Source: Homarus americanus (taxonomy: Eukaryota; Arthropoda; Malacostraca; Decapoda; Nephropidae). From it: a DNA stretch of 64,000 bases. Both the position numbers and the translations under genes were made by a program. The first letter of the stretch is position 1, and each line of letters starts with the position of its first letter. Positions 1 to 9,169 of the stretch are shown piece by piece. The notes below the pieces were generated by a model. That model made no database searches, had not been told where the DNA came from, and saw only the letters and a program-made list of their open reading frames with translations. The stretch lies in NCBI RefSeq assembly GCF_018991925.1, contig NW_024725489.1, positions 5,771,614-5,835,613 on the forward strand, written 5' to 3'.

Positions 1-111
1 AAGAACAAATAATTTTCATGTACAGCCTTAACATCAACCTAGAAGTCGACTTGTGAAAAGGGCCAGAATTGCTGCTGGCCCGGACCTGACCGGCAGTGGC
101 ATTTAATGTTC

Positions 112-724
112 GAAATAAAGGCAAGCAGAGTATTGGGTTTTATATCTAGAGTGTAAGTAACAAGAGTGCAGGGTCTTATTGCAACTATATATCTTGCGCT
201 AGTCAGGCCGCACCTCGATTATGCGGTTCAGTTCTGGGTACTATTATAGGGCGGATATAAAATTCACTAAATTACGATTGCAGCGAAGAATGACAAAAAT
301 GAGATTCCGGGACTTAGGAAACCTTTCATATCACGGGATAGGTTAAAGGAAACTAAACTTGCATTCCTAGAAAGACGAAGAGTGCGGGAGATATGATAAA
401 TATTTAAATTGGGTGAAAAGGAATCAATAAAGGGGATATAGATAAAGTTCTTATAATATCCGAGCAGGATGGGACTCGGAAACAACGGATTCAGGGTTAA
501 TAAGTTCAGGTTGGGAGATAAAAACTGGTTCTAAATGGGTGGTGGACGAGTGGAACAAGCAACAACTTTGCTTGGTAAGTGTGGGAACTCTGGAAAGTTT
601 GAAAAGGAGGCTAGTTAGATTCATGGATGATAGAGAGTGGTAGTAACTCTCGACAGGAGCTGCCATGCACAGGCCAACCGGCTTATTGCAGACTCCTTAT
701 TTTCTTATGTTCTTTTGTTCTTAT
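112..724 (+). mobile_element. CR1-like LINE, 3' end fragment
   Basis: The sequence parallels the last part of ORF2 of the intact CR1-like LINE at 43-46 kb: the stretch coding for the conserved VRPH.DYAVQFW and YYRMDI segments, the thumb region and the C-terminal W-N-x-L motif. Several small insertions and deletions break the frame, so it is a dead, 5'-truncated copy. It ends in the same 3' tail, a short repeat of TTCTTATG type, near position 724. The first 110 bases have no recognised origin. Confidence 0.85.
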
Positions 725-1127
725 TAAGTATGGGCCCAAGTGGTAACAAACATATCAAGTTGACACACCCTGGGTCAGGACCCAAGGGACCTGACCTCGT
801 CCACTAATTGCAGAGTTAGCCGGGTGACCTGAAACCACACTTAGCCAAGACACGCCCGGGCCTGATCACGCACCTGGGCAAACACAGCTGTCCAGATCTA
901 ACCAGTTTAGTGTTAATTGACAGAGGTCATTCGCCAGCTGGTTCCTCCCCATATAAAGGCCCTGCAGTCCCGTCCACGCGCCATTCTAGCCGCGTCAGTC
1001 ATTCCCAATTCATATTCAGACAACATTCACAACACTATCTACGGAAGACGGAGTCACGCTCATCGTTAGTCGAGGTGGGGAGGGAGACTTCCCTCCTCAG
1101 CACCCCGAGTCCAGCACTCTCTTCAAC
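725..1127 (+). promoter_or_regulatory. Promoter-like segment with TATA box
   Basis: A TATAAA box lies at 952-957, followed by GC-rich sequence and a TCAGT initiator-like motif near 995. That motif is about 40 bases downstream, slightly far for a classical TATA-initiator pair. Downstream sequence has a frame open to 1185, a GGGTGAGTT donor-like site and an AATAAA near 1336. The layout could be an LTR (promoter, R, polyadenylation signal) or the start of a host transcript. No second LTR was found. Confidence 0.3.
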
Positions 1128-1345
1128 AGCCCCCGCTGGGCCTCCCTGGTCACGTGAGTCATTGTCAGAGCTATCCATAGGGTGAGTTACTTACGTTGGA
1201 AGTGTATTCATTTCATGTTTGTGTCAAAGTCAGTGTCTAGTAACGTAAATATACTGTTCGAGTAATGTGTCCACGCCACGTATGTGCTAGTAACTCTAAT
1301 ATAATGTTCTATTAATGTGCTGTGTCTGAGTAAATAATAAACAAT
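1128..1345 (+). repeat. Module shared in inverted orientation with 60170-60430
   Basis: About 200 bases, from a GCTGGGCCTCCCT core through a conserved TCATTGTCAGAGC and GGGTGAGTTACTTACG segment to an AATAATAAA signal, match the reverse complement of 60170-60430 with scattered changes. The two copies have different upstream sequence. A shared splice-donor-like site and polyadenylation-like signal suggest a transcribed repeat. Confidence 0.6.
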
Positions 1346-1425
1346 TGGGCAGTGTTTCATGTCTAAGAGCTATAAATATTACCTACATATATGTATATCT
1401 TCTATACGTTTTTGTCCTGTCAGAC

Positions 1426-1492
<67 letters not shown>

Positions 1493-1945
1493 GGAGGACA
1501 GGCTTGTGTGTGTGTTGGAGAAATAGGTGTGTGTTGGAGGACAGGTGTGTGTGTTGGAGGACTGATGTGTGTGTGTGTGTGTGTGTGTGTGTGTTGGAGG
1601 ACAGGCGTGTGTGTTGGAGGACAGGCGTGTGTGTGTTGGAGGACAGGTATATGTGTGTTGGAGGACAGGCGTGTGTGTGTTGGAGGACAGGTGTATGTGT
1701 GTTGGATGACAGGTGTGTGTGTGTGTGTGTGTGTGTTGAGGACAGGTGTGTGTGTGTGGAGAGACAGGCGTGTGTGTGTGTTGGAGGACAGGTGTGTATG
1801 TGTGGGAGGACAGGTGTGTGTGTATGTTGGGACAGATATGTGTGTGTTGGAGGGACAGGTGTGTGTGTGTGAGGAGGACAGGTGTGTATGTGTCGGAGGA
1901 CAGGTGTGTGCGTGTTGGAGGACAGGTGTGTGTGTGTGAAGTCAG
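1426..1945. repeat. (GT)n and a 20-24 bp minisatellite
   Basis: A pure GT run at 1428-1490 passes into about 20 copies of a unit of GTGTGTGT plus TTGGAGGACAGG, with copy length varying through the GT part. Long open frames in several phases here (Cys-Val or Thr-His runs) come from the repeat and are not genes. Confidence 0.95.
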
Positions 1946-1969
1946 GTGTATGGCAATTGATGTTCAATA

Positions 1970-1970
<1 letters not shown>

Positions 1971-2056
<86 letters not shown>
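1971..2056. repeat. (TA)n microsatellite
   Basis: Nearly perfect TA dinucleotide run. Confidence 0.97.
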
Positions 2057-2060
<4 letters not shown>

Positions 2061-2114
2061 TTGTGTCACTTATGTTACTTGTATATTATTTGTAATTCGA
2101 AACCCATTCCCAAA

Positions 2115-2285
<171 letters not shown>

Positions 2286-2469
2286 GAAAATTTAGTATGT
2301 CTACTTATGTATTTATGTATATGTGTATTTTATCATAATAAATAAGTAAACCTCATAATAAGTTCATATATATGTAGCACATAAGTGAGGTGAAGTATTA
2401 TAGCTGGTTATTAGGCTCTGGTAACGTCACGAGGTCATTACAGGGTTAATGAGGTCAATTAGTCTGGGC

Positions 2470-2930
2470 TATTTAGTAGGTGGAGGAGGAGAATGGAGGA
2501 GGTGGAGGAGGAGGGAGAAGAGTAGATGAATGCAGAGAGGAGAGGAGAGTAGGGAGAAAAGTAGCAAGGGGGGGTGGAGGGAAGATGAGTGGACGGGAAG
2601 GAGAGAAGATGGGGAGGAGGATGGAATGAAGGGAGGTGGAGGAGAGAATGGAGGGTGAAGGAGGGAGGGAGAAAGAGTAGATGAAGGCAGGTCCAGGGGG
2701 GAAGAGAGGAGGGTAGGGGGAGGAAGAGTAGACAGAGAGGGTGGAGGAAGATGGAATGGACGGAGAGAGATGGGGGGAAGGATGGAATGAAGGGGAGGTG
2801 GAGGAATGGGAATGTGGAAAAGAGTACGAGGAGGGAAGAGGAGGAAGGTGAGAAGGGAGAGTTAGCAGGAGACTGGAAGGAGGAGAAGAAGGGACGGAAA
2901 GAGTTACTCGTTCAAGAGAGGACCTCAGCG
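2470..2930. repeat. Purine-rich low-complexity region
   Basis: The plus strand is almost only G and A, with loose units such as GGAGGTGGAGGA and GATGGAATGAAGGG. A 60-codon open frame inside it has repeat-driven composition and is not called. Confidence 0.85.
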
Positions 2931-3059
2931 TGACAGGACTACAAGACAGTTAGTCAGTCTTCCTCACAGAGTAGAGATGGCTGACAGGACCTCTGAGGGA
3001 CAGACAAGTGTCTTCCTCCTGATCTGCTGGTGGGGTTGCTTGGGTCAGAATTGATGACT

Positions 3060-3685
3060 GGACCTGGAGGCTCAGCTGGCTGAGCAGGTCTCGGAGGCTG
3101 TTGGCAGGTCCTGGAGACTGAGGGCGGTGGGACTATAAGCAGGTCCTGGAGACTATGAACAGGTCTTGGAGGCTGAGGGCAGGTCCTGGGGACTATGAGC
3201 AGGTCTTGCAGGCTGAGGGCAAGTCCTGGAGAATGTGAGCAGGTCCTGGAGGCTGAGGGCAGGACCCGGACACTGAGCAGGTCCAGGAGACTGAGGGCAG
3301 GTCCTGGAGATCTATGAGCAGGCGGAAGGGTCTGGAGGTTGAGACAGGTCCTGGAGACTGACAGGTCTTGGGCTGAGGGCAGGTCCTGGAGACTATGAGC
3401 AGGTCCTGGAGGTTGAGGACAGGTCCTGGAGTCTATGAGCAGGTCTTGGAGGCTGAGAGCCGGTCCTGGAGACTATGAGCAGGTCCTGGAGACTATGAGC
3501 AGGTCTTGGAGGTTGAGGACAGGCCCTGGAGACTATGAGCAGGTCTTGGAGGCTGAGGGCAGGTCCTGGAGACTATGAGCAGGTCCTGGAGACTATGAGC
3601 AGGTCATGGAGACTGAGGGCAGGTCCTGAAGACTGGGGGCAGGTCATGAAGACTATGAGCAGGTCCTGGAGACTGAGAGACAGTT
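3060..3685. repeat. 20-bp minisatellite (AGGTCCTGGAGACTATGAGC type)
   Basis: About 30 degenerate copies of a 20-base unit, becoming more uniform toward the right end. It lies directly downstream, in minus orientation, of the candidate exon at 3692-3957, so it may sit in an intron or 3' untranslated part of that gene. Confidence 0.9.
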
Positions 3686-3691
3686 TACCTT

Positions 3692-3957
3692 CCTCTACGG
3701 CGAGCATCAACCACCGGGTGACGGAAGGCGTGTATCTCAAAGTCCTCGATAAACTCATGGCTTGGCCTGTAGTGGGAGGTTGGTGAGTCATCCCGGGGGC
3801 AGGTGGTGAGTCACCGTCACTGCCTCCTCCTCCTCCTCCAGTGCTGCTGCTGGTGGGGTCCACTCTGTTGCCGTCCTGGAGGAGAACAGACACGGCCACT
3901 TCCTGACGGTGGATAAGGCCGCTACCCAGCCACACGATGGTACTGTACACGGCGGGC
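3692..3957 (-). CDS. Candidate exon(s), possibly of the Ig-domain gene
   Basis: On the minus strand a CCCCCACAG acceptor-like site is followed by an open frame reading PAVYSTIVWLGSGLIHRQEV and then a serine/glycine-rich run. A second acceptor-like CTACAG lies near 3767, with a GTAAAC donor-like site near 3690. A further donor-like site follows a WVKGASGSVG-coding stretch near 4045-4095. The tryptophan-containing strands and non-repetitive codons look like coding sequence on the same strand as the Ig exon 3.5 kb upstream. The reading phases I could assign do not join cleanly to that exon, so at least one intermediate exon would be needed. Function is not recognised. Confidence 0.3.
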
Positions 3958-4208
3958 TCTGTGGGGGTACATCATGTATTATTGGAGGTTAGGTTAAGTT
4001 AGGTCAGGTCAGACTAGCTGAGATTTGGTGAGCTGCTGGGCTCCTACCTGGAGGACGACCCCACACTGCCTGAGGCTCCCTTCACCCATGTAAATTCCGG
4101 GTAGTCCGTCTCAGCCCCAGTTTATATATTTAATAAGTGTTTGGGTGCCTCTGGTTCTGAGAAGGTCGGCAGGTGAGCTTTGTAGGGCTGATGCTGCGTA
4201 TATCACAC

Positions 4209-4210
<2 letters not shown>

Positions 4211-4303
<93 letters not shown>
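4211..4303. repeat. (TA)n microsatellite
   Basis: Near-perfect TA run of about 90 bases. Confidence 0.97.
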
Positions 4304-4306
<3 letters not shown>

Positions 4307-4514
4307 CTTATTTCTTACTCTAGAGTGATGGGCAGGTGATGCTGATAACAAGAAGAATTAAAGACGATATTCACAAGCTCTTGACGTTGGTGAGCGGCGG
4401 ACAGTAGTGGGTAGTGTGGTGAGAGAGGAGGGGAGGTGGTCGGTGTAAGCCGGCAGATTACTTACACCTCGACAGTGGTGGTAACTAAGGTTGAGTGGGC
4501 TCTCTTAATTACAC

Positions 4515-4925
4515 ATGGCGGAGTATACCTTTGGTGAATATGTGGACATGTTCCTCACGCTCGGGGCAGCTGGAGGATGTGTAGCGGAAGGTGTACGCGG
4601 AATGTTCCCCTTACCATACTGTATGTTACCATCTCGTCCTACGTTTGTCCCCTGTTAAGTGAGACCGGTACCTTTCGTCCACAGAGGATGACCACGTCAC
4701 CATCACATACTGAACACACAGCAGCAGATATACTGAACTGCACATGATGGAAGAAGATCCTGGCCCAATTGCTCTATTAATTGCTGCTGGTGTGCAAATG
4801 CCTCAGTCTGCTGCTAGGACGACTCTATACAAACATCAGCTTCACCCATACCACAGTAATAATGATTGATATCTAACTCAATTTGAACAAGGACATCAGA
4901 CCAAGCCATGGGATGCTTATTTCCA
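4515..4925 (+). pseudogene. DUF4817-type helix-turn-helix remnant
   Basis: A short frame starts MAEYTFGEYVDMFLTLGAA, the pattern of the arthropod DUF4817 helix-turn-helix protein that is usually found beside Mos1-like DDE domains. After a stop, other frames continue the family order: a RETGTFRPQ-like stretch near 4660, then EEDPGPIALLIAAGVQMPQS and YKHQLHPYH, which corresponds to the second helix-turn-helix. At least two frameshifts separate the pieces, and no DDE catalytic domain follows. The family identity is from remembered motif order and should be checked by a profile search. Confidence 0.6.
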
Positions 4926-5295
4926 GTAAGATCACAGCATCAGGTGTTCCCAGGCGGACAACTACTAACCAGACCCAACGTTGCTTAACACTGTCATTGC
5001 TGGTCCCGCTCGTGTAACACCTCACTGTTGTGTATCGTGACAGGTGGGTGGGCCCCTACTCCATGGCCAGGCTTGGATCAATCAGCAATTGTAATTGAAA
5101 CTGGTTGTAATTAATTACATAATTCTGAGTAATTGTATTTGTAATTGAACTTTGAGAATATAAAGTAATTGTAATTAACATTGCAATTTGTCGTTCAAGT
5201 TTAATCCAATTACAATTATCCCATGAAACTGGGACATATGAAATATGAAAGAGTTTTATATAAAGCAGTAAAACGGAGACTGTCAATTTCTGGAA

Positions 5296-5843
5296 ATTCC
5301 TGACATTATAGCAGCATCCTTCTTTGATCCTCGATTTAAACTGGAGTGGTTACCATCTCAAGAAAAAAGTAATCCTTCGACACATCAAAACAGTTCTTGT
5401 GGAATCCGACTACCAGTCCAAAATACTGAAGAAAACAATGGTGCCAAAGGGCCAAGAGGAGCAGCGTGAATCATCTGAACCCACACAAAGTTTACAAAAG
5501 ATGTCTCGCCCTTTTTCCTTCATGTCTCCTGCAACTAAGGGTGAGCAGAAGTCACACACAGATAAGTTTGAACAAGTGTTGATGGAGTATACAGGGGAGG
5601 GCTGTGTCCCATTTGACGTGGACCCCTTGGTCTGTTGGAGGATCTCCTCCAAAGATGCACCCCCTTAAGCACCTGGCCAGAGAAATGTTGGGCTGCACAA
5701 CCACTTCAGCACCGCCAGAAAGAGTGTTTAGTGTAGCGGGTAATTTTTCACCAAACAGACCGCAGCTGGGAGTTGCAACCTTCCGGGAACTTCTGCTGAT
5801 CAAGTCCAGCAAAGATATATATGATCAGCTTCAATGTTTGTGA
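5296..5843 (+). pseudogene. hAT transposase, C-terminal remnant
   Basis: Translated pieces give DIIAASFFDPRFKLEWL, a typical segment of hAT/ZBED transposases, and then HLAREMLGCTTTSAPPERVF with SVAGN, the hAT C-terminal dimerisation motif. The pieces lie in different frames, with a stop near 5668 and a shift near 5650. The catalytic N-terminal half is absent. Alternative assignment within hAT is open; the superfamily is well supported by the terminal repeats around it. Confidence 0.8.
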
Positions 5844-5983
5844 ATTGAAGAGTAAGGAATTAGTGACAGAAAATTTTAGCTAAAATCTAACCACAATAAA
5901 GTGCAGAATCTGATATAAAATGGGTTGCTTTGGTGCTTCGAAACATAACTATGTAGTCCGAACATGGGAAAAAAAATTGTATC

Positions 5984-6079
5984 CAGGTTGACAATCCCTT
6001 ATCCGAAATCCTTGGGGCCAGAGGCATTTCGGATTTCGGATTTTTTCGGTTTTCAGAATGGTTATTTTTTTTTATTTTT

Positions 6080-6162
<83 letters not shown>

Positions 6163-6534
6163 TCATAGATCTAGGTTGTGTTTCTCACTTTTATCTTTTT
6201 TCATTCTTGTATTTCTTTATTATTATTTTATTAATAACGTGTGTTATTATTATTATTATTAATTATTATTATATTTCCTTATTATTATTATTGTTATTAT
6301 TATTTTTATTTTGGTGTATTTTTTATTAAATTTTTTATTTACTATGAATAATTATTATTATAATTGGTATTACTATTATATTTTCGCCCCCAGGCGATGT
6401 GGGTCAGTGATCTATGCCTGGGTGGGCTAATCTGTTTAAAAAAAAATAAAATAAAAATAAATAAAATACTCACAAAAACTTTCGGTTTTCAGAAGCTTTC
6501 GGTTTTCGTAATTTCGGATAAGGTTGTCAACCTG
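5984..6534. mobile_element. Nested MITE, Tigger/pogo-like ends
   Basis: CAGGTTGACAATCCCTTATC at the left and its near-exact inverse at the right (ending at 6534) form terminal inverted repeats of about 24 bases, continuing into a CGGATTTCGGATTTTTTCGG subterminal stretch. There is no coding capacity; the middle is AAT/ATT-rich. TA-containing flanks are compatible with Tc1/mariner-superfamily insertion. It lies wholly inside the hAT element and so is younger. Confidence 0.75.
6082..6160. repeat. (AAT)n microsatellite inside the MITE
   Basis: Perfect run of ATA/AAT triplets, followed by looser ATT-rich sequence to about 6380. Confidence 0.95.
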
Positions 6535-6661
6535 TAATTGTAATTTTATATTAATTAATTTCGACATTTTATGTTGTTGAAATTGTAATTGTAAGTGGAG
6601 TATTGTAGAACAAGCAATTGTAATTGACCTAAATAGTGCAATTAATCCAAGCCTGATGGCC

Positions 6662-7485
6662 ACTTACTTCACCTAATTTAACCCCCTTAGTTGTTACTTA
6701 TGTGGCCACCTAAAAGTCAAGTGTATCTTAGCATAAATCCCAACAGTGAAGACTTGAGGCGCGGAGTACAGTCAGTGCCGAAACATACAATGTAACCTGG
6801 AACTTATTTACTCTATACAATACGTAACAGATGTTAGTATATGTGTTGGTAACTGCACTACCAACATTGATTAACTGGATATTTCGTTTATCCTCCGTAG
6901 ATTAAATCGTATCACTATCCTACCTTATCTGTCATGTAGTATAACCTTTGACACTAGCGGGTAGTAACACTGTTCAGGGCGTCATATACTGTACCCTTAT
7001 TTTGGTCTCATCAAAACACACTCATTCGCTATATAATTATTATCTGTATCTGTTCACCCAAGTGCTTTTGTTTATTATTGTTGTTGTTGTTATCAATGTT
7101 TTTATTAGTTTTATAACAAGTATTATCTTGTATACAATATTTGTCGGAAGTTGGTGGTTTAGATACACAAGTGACCTTAAGTATTACCAAGAAAATGGCT
7201 AGTCAGCTAAACAAGAAATCGGCTAAATTGGTCATTATTAGCAAAATCGGGATTTAGCGAAATGGGTTATCAGCAGATTATGAGGTGTTTACTGAATAGA
7301 TAATTAGCGGCATTACCTAAATAGGTAGATAATGAACGAAATAGGTAATTAGTGGAGTAGGTTTTAGGTCAACTAGATAAATTGTGAAATGGATAATTAA
7401 CGAAACAGGCACTACGGTATTAAATATGCAATTAGTGGAATGAGCAGCAAGGTAGTTAATAGGTAAACAACACTACACTACCCAC
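6662..7485. other. Non-coding stretch, likely intron of the Ig gene
   Basis: No gene seen. Between 7190 and 7445 the plus strand repeats loose words of the kind GAAATAGGTAATTAGTGG, a degenerate tandem pattern. Given the splice donor at 7485 on the minus strand, this is most likely intron sequence. Confidence 0.4.
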
Positions 7486-8106
7486 CTTGAACATTCTGCA
7501 GGAGGAGGCCGTTGCATGTAGGCTGGTGGAGGGGTCGAGGTCCCCGCCGACCCTGCTCCACTGGGTAGGTTTCAAGGGGTTGCCCACCACGGGGGAGGGC
7601 ACCAGCACGCTACCTCCCTCCGGCACCGTCAGGCACTGCGGCAGGGGCACCACCTTGAAACTGGGCCGGAAGTGCCTCAGGTGGATGGTCTTCCGGGCCA
7701 GCAGACGACCGCCGAAGACCAGGTTGCAGGAGTACACCCCGGCCAGGTCCTCGCTGAACTGCCGGAAGACCAGGTAGGAGTGAGGGAGGATGAAGCGCTC
7801 TTGTATAGTGAAGATCTTGGCAGTGTTGACGTTGACGCGGGAGTAAGGACGGAGCGGCCGGCCGTACGGGTTGGTCCACACCACCGTGTAGGGCGTCCTA
7901 CCTGTGGCCTGATGGCTGGCGAAGCAGTACACGAAGCCATTCTGGTTGTCGCGGATGATCTCGTCGGTGCCGTTGATGATGGTGAGCTTAGGCAGCTGGG
8001 CGTACCTGCTGGTGTGGAGGGACCTGCCGTGTAGTATGTCCACCAACACACTGAGGACGATGAGGGTGAAGTTACACGTCCTCTTGACCTGTTTCCTTAA
8101 GGCCAT
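7486..8106 (-). CDS. Ig-domain secreted or cell-surface protein, first coding exon
   Basis: The ATG at 8106-8104 opens 207 codons. A basic start followed by a hydrophobic core (NFTLIVLSVLV) is a signal peptide. Residues about 40-140 form an immunoglobulin domain: B-strand Cys in FVYCFA, C-strand Trp in YTVVWTNPYGRPL, and the F-strand signature EDLAGVYSCN. Residues from about 150 begin a second Ig domain, with VPEGGSV and PTQWSR, but no B-strand cysteine is visible. The exon stops at a clear donor, CAAG|GTGGGTAG, in phase 0. A GTG codon further upstream in the same frame is ignored because the ATG directly precedes the signal peptide. Ig proteins of this layout usually act in adhesion, recognition or guidance at the cell surface; the exact family is not recognised. 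The 3' exons are not established. Confidence 0.8.
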
Positions 8107-8529
8107 CTTTCGTCGACTCAACACCACCACGATGATGTCCACGTCCTTGCAGAGTTCACCTTAATGATTAACTTGTACCCACCAGACACCTTACCCTAGT
8201 GCCATGTTGACTTCCTTGTGTGAATATTAGTCTTTTTGTTAGTGAGCCAGACGTCAACTGTCTGTGTTTAACGAATGTACTTTGTTGACTCTGAACCAAG
8301 TCTTTATTTCACTTAAGTTGCTGTTTGTGAATCTTGGTACAATCAGGGGTTCTGGGGGAGCTGTTGGGCCGTGTTGTGGTGAGGGCAGGTGGTGGAGGTA
8401 CTCATGGTGTGGCGGCAGGTGGTGGTGTGAGACAGGACGCGGGGGGAAGGAGGGCCTGGTGCGCGCGTTGTGTGACCGCGACCCAAGGAGTGCTGGCAGG
8501 CTGGTCTCCACACACCCATTTATACACTG
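8107..8529 (-). other. Upstream of the Ig exon; no further gene seen
   Basis: This stretch should contain the 5' untranslated region and perhaps the promoter or an upstream intron of the Ig gene. I see no convincing TATA-initiator pair. Open frames here are shadows without domain content. Confidence 0.3.
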
Positions 8530-8860
8530 CCTCCCACATCCATCCACCCACATTCTCACCCACCCACTCATTCAACCCACTCATTCAACCCACTCACCCA
8601 CCCACCCATTCAACTATCACCCACCACTCACCCACCCACCCATTCAACCACTCACCACCACTACCCACCCACTATTCAACCCACTCACCACCACCACATT
8701 CAACCCACCACCACCATCCATTCAACCCACCACCCACCCACTATTTAACCCACTCACCCACTCACTATTTAACCCACCCACCACTCACTCATTTAACCAC
8801 CTACTTATTTAACCCACCCACCACCACTTATTTAACCCACCCACCCACACAATACTGTAC
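8530..8860. repeat. Minisatellite of CACCCACCCATTCAAC type
   Basis: Loose tandem copies of a 12-18 base unit built from CCCAC, CCACC and TTCAAC or TTTAAC blocks. Long Pro/His/Thr-rich frames over it are repeat artefacts. Confidence 0.9.
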
Positions 8861-8917
8861 AAAGTGTTATTTGGTGTTAATATAACTTACACAAACTCAG
8901 GTTCACAGGTATGACAG

Positions 8918-8920
<3 letters not shown>

Positions 8921-8981
<61 letters not shown>
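8921..8981. repeat. (GT)n microsatellite
   Basis: Perfect GT run of about 60 bases. Confidence 0.97.
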
Positions 8982-8984
<3 letters not shown>

Positions 8985-9169
8985 GTGTGAGTGTGTCGGT
9001 TCGTTAGTATAATCTCCACGAAGCACACACTGTATAATTGGTGTAACTTGTGCCTCTATAACTGATAATAATTGTCCTGATAAGTATAACTGGTTATAGA
9101 TATAGGTATTAATTATGATAAGTAAGTTACCTGTATTGTAATATTTTGTTGCAGAGGTTAAGAATAGAT

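Larger units (their letters stand above)
5068..6655 (+). mobile_element. hAT element with terminal inverted repeats
   Basis: The left end, CAGGCTTGGATCAAT, and the reverse complement of the right end, CAGGCTTGGATTAAT, form terminal inverted repeats starting CAG, as in hAT elements. ATGGCC occurs on both outer sides (5063-5068 and 6656-6661), compatible with a decayed 8-bp target duplication. Subterminal DNA on both sides is rich in TAATTGTAATTG words. The inside holds a broken hAT transposase and a nested MITE. Confidence 0.75.

Noticed and set aside
7487..8034. Plus-strand and other-frame ORFs opposite the Ig exon
   Set aside because: They are shadows of the minus-strand coding exon, which has a signal peptide, Ig residues and a splice donor.
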